Shown one piece after another: positions 52,452 to 60,712 of a stretch of 64,000 bases of DNA (positions are counted from its first letter, which is position 1; each line of letters starts with the position of its first letter). The notes under the pieces are model-generated. The model was not told where the DNA came from and did no database searches. It saw only the letters and a program-made list of their open reading frames with translations. The position numbers were made by a program, and so were the translations under genes. The stretch comes from Planctomycetota bacterium. Its GTDB lineage: Bacteria; Planctomycetota; UBA11346. Location: assembly GCA_016745075.1 (NCBI GenBank), contig JADGDD010000001.1, forward strand, positions 125,125 to 189,124, in the 5' to 3' direction.

Positions 52452-54630
52452 GTTGTTCACTCCTTATTTTGTTAATGCCTTGTTGGATATTAACCATGTT
52501 GGCAAAGGTTCCGTTTTCTAACTTCATAAGTTCTTCGTGTGTGCCTTCTTCGATAATGTTGCCATTATCAACAACAAAAAGTCTGTGTGCTTCACGAAGA
52601 GTTGCCAATCGATGTGCAATAGCAATGGTGGTTCTGCCTTTAACAAGATTTGCGATTGCTTCTTGAATGGCTTGTTCTGTTTCAGAGTCTACCGCAGAAG
52701 TTGCTTCGTCTAAGATAAGAACAGGTGGATCTACAAGTACTGCACGAGCTATTGCAATACGTTGTTTTTCTCCGCCAGAGAGTTGAACGCCGCCTTCACC
52801 AATAATGGTATCGTATCCATTCTCTTTTTTGAGAATGAAATCATGAGCACAAGCCGTTCGGGCAGCATTGATGACATCTTCAAAAGATGCTTCAGGACAG
52901 GCATAGGCAATGTTATCGGTGATCGACCCAACGAAGAGAAACGGTTCTTGCATAACAATGCCAACTTGTTTACGCCATGAAGAATAGGTAATGGAAGGTA
53001 ATGCTTTTCCGTCAATGAGAATGGTTCCAGAATCTGGCTCAAAAAATCTACATAATAAATTGATGAGTGTGCTTTTTCCAGATCCAGACTTACCTACAAG
53101 GCCAATCATTTCTCCAGCTTGAATGTTAAAAGAAATTCCTTTAAGTATTTCTTTGCCACGTTGGTAACTAAATCGAACATCAGAAAACTCTATGGCGCCA
53201 CCGACTCGTTCAATGACTTCTGCATTAGGATGATCAACATCTTCTTCACGGTGGTCAAGAACTTGAAATAATCTTTCGGCAGAGGCAACAGCATCAGTCA
53301 TCCAGTTAAAGATGGCAGCAAACCATTGCATGGGTCCGTAGAGTAATGCGGTATAACCAACAAAAGCAATAAGATCACCAATAGTTAAGGTGCCGTCATC
53401 AATAAGCTCTGGGCCTAACCACCAGACTCCAACTGTCCCAACTGCCATTGCAAAGGCCATTGCTTCAAAAAAACCAAACCATGTTTGCTCTACTCGATAA
53501 CGAACTTTCCACAGAGATTCATTGGTATGGGTAAAACGTTTTTGGCGCCTGTTTTCTTGGCCTGTAGCTTTAATAGCACGTACCCCTCGAATACTTTCAC
53601 CAAGTTGAGAATGTAACATACCAACCTGTGCGCTTTCTTTGTGACAGAGTGGCATGAGTTTTTTCCAAAACCAGTGTCCACCACCAATTAATAATGGAAC
53701 GGGCAGTAAAACAAAAATTGTGAGAAGTGGGCTAATCATTAATAGAATAATCCCTAAAACAATAAAAGTAACGCTATTTACTAAGAAGTATGGGAAACCA
53801 TCAATAAGAAAGTGTTGTAGTCGACCCGTATCATGAGTCATTCTGCCAATAATTTCTCCTGCTTCACTACGGCCATGATAGGACATGGCCAAGCGCTGAA
53901 CTTTTTCGTGAAGGTTGGCTCGTAGGTCGGCCACTATTCGGCTTCCAAGCCACGAATTGATCCAGTTTCCAGAAAGTCTGCCAACAATAGCTAAGGCAAA
54001 TGCTCCGGCTATTAATCCCATCCACAATGTAAGCTTATTTGTTGGGTTTCCTGCGACAATGTTATCGGCAATTTGTTTGGTAATATATGGTGGTAACATC
54101 TGTGCGCCGACTGCAATAAATGTGCACAGGATTAAGAAAAAGGCCCGTAATCGATATGGCTGTACTAAGTGTAGTATTCGCTTAATGACATGTGATCGTT
54201 TACCGCACAGAGGGCATAAGTCACCTCTAGAAGGTAGAGGGGCTTCACATGTAGGACATCGAGCTGCATCAATTATTTCTGGTAATACTGTTTTTTTACC
54301 ATTAATAGCGTCGTCAATAAGGCGATGCGCTTCAGCAAATTCATTGATAAGATCAAGGGAAAAATTAATTAAACACTCTTCTTTCCCGTTTATGGTAATC
54401 AATAAGCGGGAGTATCCATACATTTCATCTAAAGTGATTTTTGAAATGTTAGATACGACTATGGTTTGTTCTACTTTTTCCTCAGATCCAATATGAATAT
54501 GTTCATCTGTTAGAACTAGATATCGTTTGCCGTAATGTCCATCTTCAAGTAAATCGGTAGAAAGTGCGATTTTTGTCTGTGATTGGCATATATTTGTTAT
54601 GTGTTTCGGTAGTGTTGTTGTAAGATTCAT
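52438..54630 (-). CDS. ABC exporter with N-terminal PH-like and zinc-ribbon domains (DUF1854-associated)
   Basis: A 730-residue half-transporter. Residues 1-110 look like a PH-like beta domain (YLVLTDEHIHIGSEEKVEQT), then Cys125/128 and Cys139/142 (CPTCEAPLPSRGDLCPLC) form a zinc ribbon. The six-helix export domain spans about 155-450, and the ATPase follows: Walker A GKSGSGKS near 520, LSGGEKQRIAIARA, and LILDEATSAVDSETEQ. The tail extends past the ABC core. The soluble N-terminal extension is unusual for exporters of this type and goes together with the DUF1854 partner in known cases. Substrate unknown. The genes form an isolated two-gene unit, upstream of which the gap 54631-55479 should carry its promoter. 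Confidence 0.9.
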   Translation of the reverse strand: MNLTTTLPKHITNICQSQTKIALSTDLLEDGHYGKRYLVLTDEHIHIGSEEKVEQTIVVSNISKITLDEMYGYSRLLITINGKEECLINFSLDLINEFAEAHRLIDDAINGKKTVLPEIIDAARCPTCEAPLPSRGDLCPLCGKRSHVIKRILHLVQPYRLRAFFLILCTFIAVGAQMLPPYITKQIADNIVAGNPTNKLTLWMGLIAGAFALAIVGRLSGNWINSWLGSRIVADLRANLHEKVQRLAMSYHGRSEAGEIIGRMTHDTGRLQHFLIDGFPYFLVNSVTFIVLGIILLMISPLLTIFVLLPVPLLIGGGHWFWKKLMPLCHKESAQVGMLHSQLGESIRGVRAIKATGQENRRQKRFTHTNESLWKVRYRVEQTWFGFFEAMAFAMAVGTVGVWWLGPELIDDGTLTIGDLIAFVGYTALLYGPMQWFAAIFNWMTDAVASAERLFQVLDHREEDVDHPNAEVIERVGGAIEFSDVRFSYQRGKEILKGISFNIQAGEMIGLVGKSGSGKSTLINLLCRFFEPDSGTILIDGKALPSITYSSWRKQVGIVMQEPFLFVGSITDNIAYACPEASFEDVINAARTACAHDFILKKENGYDTIIGEGGVQLSGGEKQRIAIARAVLVDPPVLILDEATSAVDSETEQAIQEAIANLVKGRTTIAIAHRLATLREAHRLFVVDNGNIIEEGTHEELMKLENGTFANMVNIQQGINKIRSEQHVYD

Positions 54631-54896
54631 AGTAAACTTCTAAATGGTAGATATGCATATGAATTCGGTTTCTGCAAAAAATGAGAGAATTCTGTGTTCG
54701 AATAATAGGAATATGCTATAAGATTGTAGTGAATGGAACTAGGCGTTTGTCTTGAACTATAAAATGAGGCTGAAGCTCAGGGAATACATGCAAAAAATGT
54801 TTTATCGATAATGACCTAATTAGGGTGCATTATAAGTATGACATATATTTAGATGATTCAGGACTGCGTTAAAAGTAGCAGCAATAGACTAGCAAG

Positions 54897-55049
54897 CTAT
54901 TTTAGGAAACTTGTTTTTAGCAAACAGTCGCAATCTTGCGTATTTGCTAAAAACAAGTTGATGGCGTATGGTTTATGATGCCTTTGTTTATACCATACGC
55001 CTACAGAAGTCATGACGGAGCCAATCAGAAGATGGTTGTTGTTATTCAT
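54897..55049 (-). CDS. Possible small 50-residue protein in the repeat-rich island
   Basis: ATG 55049 has AAAAAGGAGC about 7 bases upstream, an excellent Shine-Dalgarno sequence, so this short frame may be translated. It encodes about 50 residues beginning MNNNNHLLIGSVMTSVGVWY and ending CDCLLKTSFLK. The 3' end overlaps the 17-base inverted repeat, which would then lie inside the coding region or act on its mRNA. A TATAAT box lies upstream at about 55166-55171, with no good -35. A longer frame to 55202 exists but has no support. No homology can be claimed. Confidence 0.35.
   Translation of the reverse strand: MNNNNHLLIGSVMTSVGVWYKQRHHKPYAINLFLANTQDCDCLLKTSFLK
54908..54959. repeat. 17-base perfect inverted repeat (long hairpin)
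   Basis: Arms 54908-54924 and 54943-54959 (AACTTGTTTTTAGCAAA / TTTGCTAAAAACAAGTT) are perfect reverse complements; the 18-base centre has its own 5-base inner stem (CGCAA / TTGCG). No T-run follows on either strand, so it is not a normal terminator. Possible roles: structured small RNA, protein-binding site, or remnant of a small mobile element. Confidence 0.8.
54963..55001. repeat. 10-base inverted repeat next to the 17-base repeat
   Basis: Arms 54963-54972 and 54992-55001 (GGCGTATGGT / ACCATACGCC) with a 19-base loop, only 3 bases from the preceding repeat. No T-run. The two repeats together form a cruciform-prone cluster of about 95 bases. Confidence 0.7.
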
Positions 55050-55259
55050 CGAAAGCTCCTTTTTTATCGCTGTAGCATACGTTGATGTCCATTCTGGGAA
55101 GTATGGCTTATCAATGCAGAGAAATGATTGGGAGCCAGAGGAACAGAACGGAGGGTGCACAATATTATATGTTGCGCTTATCGCCGAATGCTGTTCTTTC
55201 AATTAAATAAAGCAAGAGTTTTTTTTGACATGCTGTGGAGTTGTAGGTGTCTGTCTTTT

Positions 55260-55299
55260 CCCTTTTCATTTACTTCCGTCTAGAGGTGAATGAAAAGGG
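55260..55299. repeat. Imperfect inverted repeat with G-C rich ends
   Basis: Arms 55260-55270 (CCCTTTTCATT) and 55289-55299 (AATGAAAAGGG) pair perfectly for 11 bases and extend with a wobble pair inward. No T-run follows on either strand. A third hairpin in the same island. Confidence 0.6.
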
Positions 55300-55479
55300 G
55301 GGAGAATAGAGGTAGAAATAATTTAAGAATGTCGTGTCTGTTGTTTTTTATGTAGACCTATTGCCGTTTTTTTGGAAACACTCGTTTCGTGTACCGTCTC
55401 TATAAATTGCTCTTATTTTCTTAGATGCAATGGTATTGCTCTTTGTTGTCTCTTGCGAGAGAGCATTACAGTGCTGACT

Positions 55480-57669
55480 ATGACGGAAGAGGCGCTTCTT
55501 ATACTGGCTGATGTGGCCTTGGATTGTCCCGGGCGGGATGCTTTTAGCTATCTTGTGCCAGAAGAGCTTCGTCCAAAATTACAGGTTGGCGATGCGGTAC
55601 AGGTTCCTTTTGGCCGACGGGTTCAGCAGGGCTTTGTGATTGCTATTCGAGAGGCGCCTAAGCCTGAGTATACGGTGCGGCCTATAGAGAAACGGCTCGA
55701 CCATGTGCATTTGCCAGCTCCTTTAATTCGGCTCATCCGCTGGGCAGCATCGTATTATAGATGCAGTTTGGGGACCTTTCTATCAGCAGCGGTTCCAACG
55801 GCGGTTCGTGATGCAACCGCACTTAAGAAACTTCGCTTTATTCGTAAAGACGAGGCATTTGATGGGAAGCTCACGAAACGTCAGCAACAGGTCTGGGAAC
55901 AGTTGCCAATAGAACAAATTACCTTTGCCGACGGATGTAAAAAGACGGGTTGTTCGGCAGGAGTACTTGACCGTTTAATTGAAAGCGGTGCTGTCTCTTT
56001 AACCGTGGATGATTCGGTGCAGGAACATGTACTGAATGTTGCTCAGGAAAACCACGCACTAACCGATGAGCAACAAGTTGCCTTTGATGCGGTTTCGGCT
56101 CGTCTCGATGATGGCGGTAACGAAACATTTATGCTGTATGGTGTGACTGGTTCTGGAAAAACTTTAGTTTATATGGATTTGGTAGACCAAGTGATTGCTG
56201 CTGGACAACAAACTTTATTATTATTGCCAGAAATTGCCCTAACGCCACAGCTTGCTGCACGATTTCGTGGACGTTTTGAGCGGGTCGTTGTTTGGCATTC
56301 CCAATTTACGGCAGGGGAGCGACATAAGCAATGGCAAGATGTGCGCGCAGGAAAAGTGGACCTTGTTATCGGAACGCGCTCAGCTTTGTTTGCCCCATTA
56401 ACCAACATCGGTTTAATTATTGTTGATGAAGAGCATGAGCATAGTTACAAGCAAGATAGCACGCCGCGTTACCAAGGTCGTGATCTTGCGATTATGTATG
56501 GTGTGCAATGTGATGTGCCAGTAGTGCTTGGCTCGGCAACGCCTAGTTGTGAAACTATTAAAAATGCCCGTGATGGAAAGTTCTCGGTTTTAACTTTGCG
56601 CAAACGTCCGGCTGGCGGTTCTTTGCCAACCCCCATTGTTGTGGATATGCGGGAAGAATGCCAAGAACAAAAAAAACAAGTAACGGTCAGTCGTGCGTTA
56701 ATTGAACATATAACAAGAGCGAAAAAACGTGGTAAGCAATCTATTGTATTATTAAATAGACGGGGTTGGAGTCCTATTGTTCATTGCGCATCTTGCGGTC
56801 ATAGCTTGAGTTGTGAAGCCTGTGATGTCAGTTTAACCTGGCATAAAGGGCCACAATTATTGCGTTGCCATTATTGTGGCCACGAAGGCGGTTTACCCAA
56901 GGTATGCCCAGCCTGTTCGCAGCCAGCGCTTACCACAAAAGGCATGGGCACCGAACAATTATGTCATGCGCTGAGCAAAGAAATTGAAGGTCTGCGTGTT
57001 CTTCGTTTAGATGCAGACACCGTTTCAAAACGGCAAGGCCATGCTCAGTTATTATCCGCTTTTGGTGATCGTGAATACGATTGCTTAGTGGGCACACAAA
57101 TGGTCGCCAAGGGATTAAATTTTCCCAATGTAACCGTGGTAGGCGTAGTGGCAGCAGATCATGGTCTTGCCCAGCCAGACTTTCGTGCGGCAGAACGCAC
57201 TTTCCAATTAATTGCGCAGGTCGCCGGTCGCGCGGGTCGAGGTAAAGATGCAGGCACGGTTATTGTGCAAGCCTTTGATCCAGAGGCTCCCGCATTATTT
57301 TGTGCGCTACGCATTAAGCCCAAGACATTTTATAACGGTGAATTGGAATTACGTGAACGCTACGGTTATCCGCCCTACACAGGGCTTATTCGCATTGTTT
57401 GGCGCGGGGAAAAACTCCAAGAAGTTGAGAGCCTCGCCCTTGAACAAGGTCAACGTTTACAAGCATGTGCAGAAAACCTTCCGATCCTTGGCCCAGGCCC
57501 AGCAGGCATCGCTTTTCTCAAAGGCCAACATCGTTGGCACGCACTCATTAAAGCCGGAAGTCGCGGTGCCGCCCAAGCCTTTCTTGCTCGCCTCCATGAG
57601 GCAGGCGGTCTCCCCGAACGCCGTGGTGTAAAAATAATGACCGACGTAGACCCTTATGCCTTTAGTTAG
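55480..57669 (+). CDS. priA: PriA, primosomal replication restart helicase
   Basis: A 729-residue 3'-to-5' helicase that reloads replication forks at stalled sites. ATG 55480 (GTG 55471 alternative) is preferred over an in-frame upstream extension. Walker A GVTGSGKT lies near residue 220, the Asp-Glu-Glu-His box in IIVDEEHEHSYK near 316, and a cluster of paired cysteines (CASC, CEAC, CHYC, CPAC) near 437-485 forms the zinc region. The C-terminal AERTFQLIAQVAGRAGRG is the helicase motif VI. Length matches the family. No Shine-Dalgarno sequence stands out. Upstream is the gene-poor island; dapD follows after 87 bases. Confidence 0.96.
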   Translation: MTEEALLILADVALDCPGRDAFSYLVPEELRPKLQVGDAVQVPFGRRVQQGFVIAIREAPKPEYTVRPIEKRLDHVHLPAPLIRLIRWAASYYRCSLGTFLSAAVPTAVRDATALKKLRFIRKDEAFDGKLTKRQQQVWEQLPIEQITFADGCKKTGCSAGVLDRLIESGAVSLTVDDSVQEHVLNVAQENHALTDEQQVAFDAVSARLDDGGNETFMLYGVTGSGKTLVYMDLVDQVIAAGQQTLLLLPEIALTPQLAARFRGRFERVVVWHSQFTAGERHKQWQDVRAGKVDLVIGTRSALFAPLTNIGLIIVDEEHEHSYKQDSTPRYQGRDLAIMYGVQCDVPVVLGSATPSCETIKNARDGKFSVLTLRKRPAGGSLPTPIVVDMREECQEQKKQVTVSRALIEHITRAKKRGKQSIVLLNRRGWSPIVHCASCGHSLSCEACDVSLTWHKGPQLLRCHYCGHEGGLPKVCPACSQPALTTKGMGTEQLCHALSKEIEGLRVLRLDADTVSKRQGHAQLLSAFGDREYDCLVGTQMVAKGLNFPNVTVVGVVAADHGLAQPDFRAAERTFQLIAQVAGRAGRGKDAGTVIVQAFDPEAPALFCALRIKPKTFYNGELELRERYGYPPYTGLIRIVWRGEKLQEVESLALEQGQRLQACAENLPILGPGPAGIAFLKGQHRWHALIKAGSRGAAQAFLARLHEAGGLPERRGVKIMTDVDPYAFS

Positions 57670-57756
57670 GAGTGTGTACACAACCACACTTGCTATCTGC
57701 CGAGGGGGTGCATTCTTCGCCCAGATTCACTAATTGATAAGAAGGGGAGTGGTCAT

Positions 57757-58917
57757 ATGTCGTGTTCAACGGTTGAAGAGTTTAAGGCAGCTGTAGCTGC
57801 GTGTGGAGATATTAAGCCAGCAGCATTTGCCGTTGGTATTGCAACAGCAGCGGTAACAAATCCGTTGGCACCGGCAACGCTTGCTGATGACGCAGTTGTT
57901 TTGGATACGTGGTATCCAGTGGTAAACTGTGACGAAAACTTTGGTTCAGCCGCGATTTTGGCAAAGATTGTTGGTTATACTGGTGGTACAGCATCGTACC
58001 GTTTGGATGCAGCTCAGCTAGAAGAAATTCTTGCCTATTTTGCGCCGTTTATGGGCCCAGAGGTGCATAAACACGCAAACATTATGGCACTTCTTTCTAT
58101 GAAGCGCATGCTTGAGGTAGAGGTCGACAGTACTGATCTCACTGCTCAGCCACGCTTTGTTGTTGTAAGTTTTATTGGTGATCTGAATGACGCGCCAGCT
58201 GATGTGCATGATGCTTACCTGCGTTTGCACTTATTGTCACACTGTAAAGTGAAGCCGCATGGCGTGAATCTAAATGGCGCATTTGGTGTGTTGCAAAATG
58301 TTGTGTGGACCTCACACGGTCCCTACGCGCCAGAATCATTTGATTGTTCACGTGCTATCCTGAAAGCTTCAGGTGTAGATGTACAAGTCCGCTCTATCGA
58401 TAAATTTCCACGTTTAACCGATTATGTTACGCCAAAAGGTGTACGGATTGGTGATGCTGATCGCGTGCGTTTGGGTGCACATTTAGCTCCAGGCACAACG
58501 ATCATGCATGAAGGTTTTGTGAACTTTAACGCAGGCACCCTTGGTAACTCTATGGTTGAAGGCCGCATTAGTGCTGGCGTTGTTGTAGGTGACGGTTCGG
58601 ATGTTGGTGGTGGTGCTTCGATTATGGGGACGCTATCTGGAGGTGGAACACAAGTTATTTCTGTTGGGGAAGGTTGCTTACTTGGCGCAAACGCTGGCCT
58701 TGGCATTAGCTTAGGTGATAACTGTACGGTTGAATCTGGCCTCTATGTGACCGCAGGTAGTAAAGTGCTCTGTTTGTGGGATGATGCGGTTCGCAAAGCA
58801 TCTGAGCTCTCAGGACAGAGTGAGTTGCTCTTCCGCAGAAACAGTCAAAACGGCATCATTGAAGTGTTGAAAAAACGCAACGAAGTTGAGCTGAATGAGG
58901 CATTACATAGTAATTAA
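57757..58917 (+). CDS. dapD: Tetrahydrodipicolinate N-succinyltransferase (long, DapD-type)
   Basis: A 386-residue enzyme of the lysine/diaminopimelate route, using succinyl-CoA. The C-terminal part is a hexapeptide beta-helix ([20 protein letters not shown] and [20 protein letters not shown]), with [24 protein letters not shown] repeats near the end. The long N-terminal region and overall length match the mycobacterial-type DapD. GGGGAG lies 10 bases before ATG. dapA sits on the other strand near 61000, consistent with a succinylase pathway. No adjoining aminotransferase. Confidence 0.94.
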   Translation: MSCSTVEEFKAAVAACGDIKPAAFAVGIATAAVTNPLAPATLADDAVVLDTWYPVVNCDENFGSAAILAKIVGYTGGTASYRLDAAQLEEILAYFAPFMGPEVHKHANIMALLSMKRMLEVEVDSTDLTAQPRFVVVSFIGDLNDAPADVHDAYLRLHLLSHCKVKPHGVNLNGAFGVLQNVVWTSHGPYAPESFDCSRAILKASGVDVQVRSIDKFPRLTDYVTPKGVRIGDADRVRLGAHLAPGTTIMHEGFVNFNAGTLGNSMVEGRISAGVVVGDGSDVGGGASIMGTLSGGGTQVISVGEGCLLGANAGLGISLGDNCTVESGLYVTAGSKVLCLWDDAVRKASELSGQSELLFRRNSQNGIIEVLKKRNEVELNEALHSN

Positions 58918-58943
58918 AGCTTCTTGACGGATTGGGCTTTCAT

Positions 58944-58974
58944 GGCGTATACTCTCCTAGGAGAGTATTATGCC
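58944..58974 (+). promoter_or_regulatory. Palindrome covering ribosome site and start codon of the next gene
   Basis: A perfect 20-base palindrome (58949-58968) extends, with one bulged base and one G-U pair, through 58944-58948 pairing with 58970-58974. In RNA the AGGAGAG Shine-Dalgarno sequence and the AUG at 58970 would both be paired. In DNA it is a symmetrical operator. It may act as an autoregulatory protein site or as an RNA switch. The palindrome is seen directly; any function is inferred. Confidence 0.65.
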
Positions 58975-59263
58975 TAGAAAGATGACTGACGCTTCTGTTA
59001 TTCGTAAAAGTGTTGCCGCCAAAAACCTGAAGAAGACGACCTTTGCAGGGTTGATGCTATCTATCAATAGTGCTTTGGCAGGTATTATGACTATAGGCGG
59101 CATTTTTTGGCTCGTTAAGAGTGGGCAGATGACTCCTTATGCTGTTTTAGCAGTCGCTGGTCTTGTCTTTTTGTCTGTGATTGCTCTTCAATTGCATGCT
59201 GTTCGTATTCATTTACGAGAAATTTTAGCTGAACAGATTGAAGAAGAGTTGCGTAATCAATAG
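58970..59263 (+). CDS. Small membrane protein with two helices
   Basis: A 97-residue protein with AGGAGAG just before ATG. Residues 1-24 are basic (MPRKMTDASVIRKSVAAKN, KK); helices lie near 26-50 (AGLMLSINSALAGIMTIGGI) and 57-76 (YAVLAVAGLVFLSVIALQL), then an amphipathic, acidic C-terminal tail. Both termini should be cytoplasmic. No family recognised; function unknown. Expression is likely controlled by the palindrome at 58944-58974. Confidence 0.75.
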   Translation: MPRKMTDASVIRKSVAAKNLKKTTFAGLMLSINSALAGIMTIGGIFWLVKSGQMTPYAVLAVAGLVFLSVIALQLHAVRIHLREILAEQIEEELRNQ

Positions 59264-59322
59264 ATACTATGGACTTTGTGGTAATCAGTTGAATTATCTC
59301 ATCCGTTTAGGATACTCAGGTC

Positions 59323-60000
59323 ATGAATTATAAGGTACTGGCGGTGTGCGGGGTGATTGCTTTGGCGGCGGTTGGTCTTTCGATGTGTACGGAAGATAAG
59401 CATGTAGAGACAAAGGGAGCCTCTCTAGATGAGCCTAATGAATATGTAGACCCAGATACTGGCGAGGCCTTAAGTCCGAAAGAGTATCGTGAGCGTCGGT
59501 ATTTGCGTCAGCAGGTTCAGTTTCAGGAAGCGATTGAAAAAGAAGAAGAACGTCAGCAGGCTCTTTTGGAAGAAGAAAAGAGTCTGAATGGTGTTATTCA
59601 AACTCATCATGATAATGGTCAAGTAAGGATGGAAGAACATTATAAAGATGGCCAGCTACATGGTTTTTCCAAAACATGGCATCCGAATGGCAAGCTGGCT
59701 TTACAAGTGAGTTATAGTGAAGGGCATCAAACAGGTGAGGCAACAGAGTGGTCCGAAGAAGGTGTCGTCATTCGTCGCTGGAATGAAGAAACGGATTCTG
59801 AGTCGGTTTTTTCCGAAGAGGGTGTTCCTGTGTATATCCGCAAGTTTGATAAACATGGTAGCGGTTATGAGCGGCATTGGTATCCGAATGGTCAGCGAAA
59901 ATCAGAAATGATATTTAAGTTTAACCAACCCATTGGTGAAGAGTCGCTTTGGAATGAAGTTGGCATTAAAATAAAAGACGGTTTGGATATCGAAGAATAA
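59323..60000 (+). CDS. Lipoprotein-like MORN-repeat protein
   Basis: A 225-residue protein with an N-terminal hydrophobic stretch and a possible lipobox at SMC (Cys22); alternatively, a membrane anchor. A charged helical segment (EYRERRYLRQQVQFQEAIEK) spans 55-85. Residues 90-215 carry MORN-2-type repeats (HHDNGQVRMEEHYKDGQLHG; HPNGKLALQVSYSEGHQTGE), in the style of YwqK/toxin-antitoxin-type proteins. MORN repeats usually mediate surface or protein contacts. Role unknown. It converges on pgsA. Confidence 0.75.
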   Translation: MNYKVLAVCGVIALAAVGLSMCTEDKHVETKGASLDEPNEYVDPDTGEALSPKEYRERRYLRQQVQFQEAIEKEEERQQALLEEEKSLNGVIQTHHDNGQVRMEEHYKDGQLHGFSKTWHPNGKLALQVSYSEGHQTGEATEWSEEGVVIRRWNEETDSESVFSEEGVPVYIRKFDKHGSGYERHWYPNGQRKSEMIFKFNQPIGEESLWNEVGIKIKDGLDIEE

Positions 60001-60004
60001 CGTT

Positions 60005-60712
60005 TTAGTCGTTTGCTTCACGTTTTTTTCGCTGGATAAGTGTTCCGAGTATGTCTCGGTTTACCAAAATGTATTCTACCATGCTGCCGACGCTCATAAG
60101 TGCAGATGCCCATACAAGAACAGCAACAACGGGTAAGTGCCAAGCAGCAGGGCTGACGAAAACCGCAGGCATACCAATGGCCCAAAGGATACAGGTTCCC
60201 TGAATCCACGCTTTGATTTTTCCACTGCGACGTGCAGCAAGAATGAGTCCTTTGCTTGCGGTCATGCTGCGTAATGCACCAGCAACAATTTCTCGTAAAA
60301 CCATTAGCCATACAGGTAACCAAGGTACTAGACCGTAGCCAAGAATAGGTTCAGCAAGGGTGCCGCCTACGACGTGCACAGGTGGCATAATAAGCCATGA
60401 TGCAAAGAATGGTTCGCCGTAAAATTCTGCTGGATAGCCAACGCCACCAGCAGGTAAGAGCAACATCATGAAAATGGTAATACGATAAAATACATCGCAA
60501 AACGGGTCTGCTAATTTGCCAAAATCAGAAACTTCATTGCGTTTACGCGCAACATAGCCATCCAGTAAATCGGTCATTTCTGCAAAAGCACACAACCAGC
60601 CTGCTACCCAATAACAGAGATTATAATCAGTGGTAATAAAGAGGTAGCTTGCAACAATAACTGGTGCGAGAAAGATGCGTGCAAGGGTAAAGCGGTCGGC
60701 GAGGGTAATCAC
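60005..60712 (-). CDS. pgsA: CDP-alcohol phosphatidyltransferase (PgsA-like)
   Basis: A 235-residue membrane protein with the CDP-alcohol motif complete: Asp48, Asp51-Gly52, Ala55-Arg56, Gly65, Asp69 and Asp73 (DLLDGYVARKRNEVSDFGKL). Several hydrophobic helices flank it. The family includes PgsA, which makes phosphatidylglycerol phosphate; substrate choice is probable but not certain. Overlaps dapA by ATGA at 60709-60712, an unusual pairing that suggests cotranscription. Confidence 0.85.
   Translation of the reverse strand: MITLADRFTLARIFLAPVIVASYLFITTDYNLCYWVAGWLCAFAEMTDLLDGYVARKRNEVSDFGKLADPFCDVFYRITIFMMLLLPAGGVGYPAEFYGEPFFASWLIMPPVHVVGGTLAEPILGYGLVPWLPVWLMVLREIVAGALRSMTASKGLILAARRSGKIKAWIQGTCILWAIGMPAVFVSPAAWHLPVVAVLVWASALMSVGSMVEYILVNRDILGTLIQRKKREAND

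Larger units (their letters stand above)
54631..55479. other. 849-base AT-rich gene-poor island with inverted repeats
   Basis: This gap separates the divergent ABC/DUF1854 and priA genes. It is AT-rich and has no long conserved-looking ORF. It holds a possible 50-codon ORF (54897-55049), three inverted repeats (54908-54959, 54963-55001, 55260-55299) and a 10-base palindrome CCTAATTAGG (54815-54824). GAATTC occurs at 54661 and 54688, a short direct repeat upstream of the ABC gene. I found no tRNA, tmRNA, SRP, RNase P or riboswitch signature. Confidence 0.6.

Noticed and set aside
54781..54900. tmRNA or other structured housekeeping RNA
   Set aside because: No tmRNA acceptor ends, SRP loop or RNase P motifs were found.
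54908..55001. Integron attC site or CRISPR-like unit
   Set aside because: The arms lack the attC core sites, and there is only one copy and no spaced direct repeats.
54897..55202. 101-codon version of the small ORF in the repeat island
   Set aside because: The good ribosome site sits at 55049; the 5' part has no start support.
57212..57631. 139-codon ORF in the 3' part of priA
   Set aside because: Shadow of a certain helicase gene.
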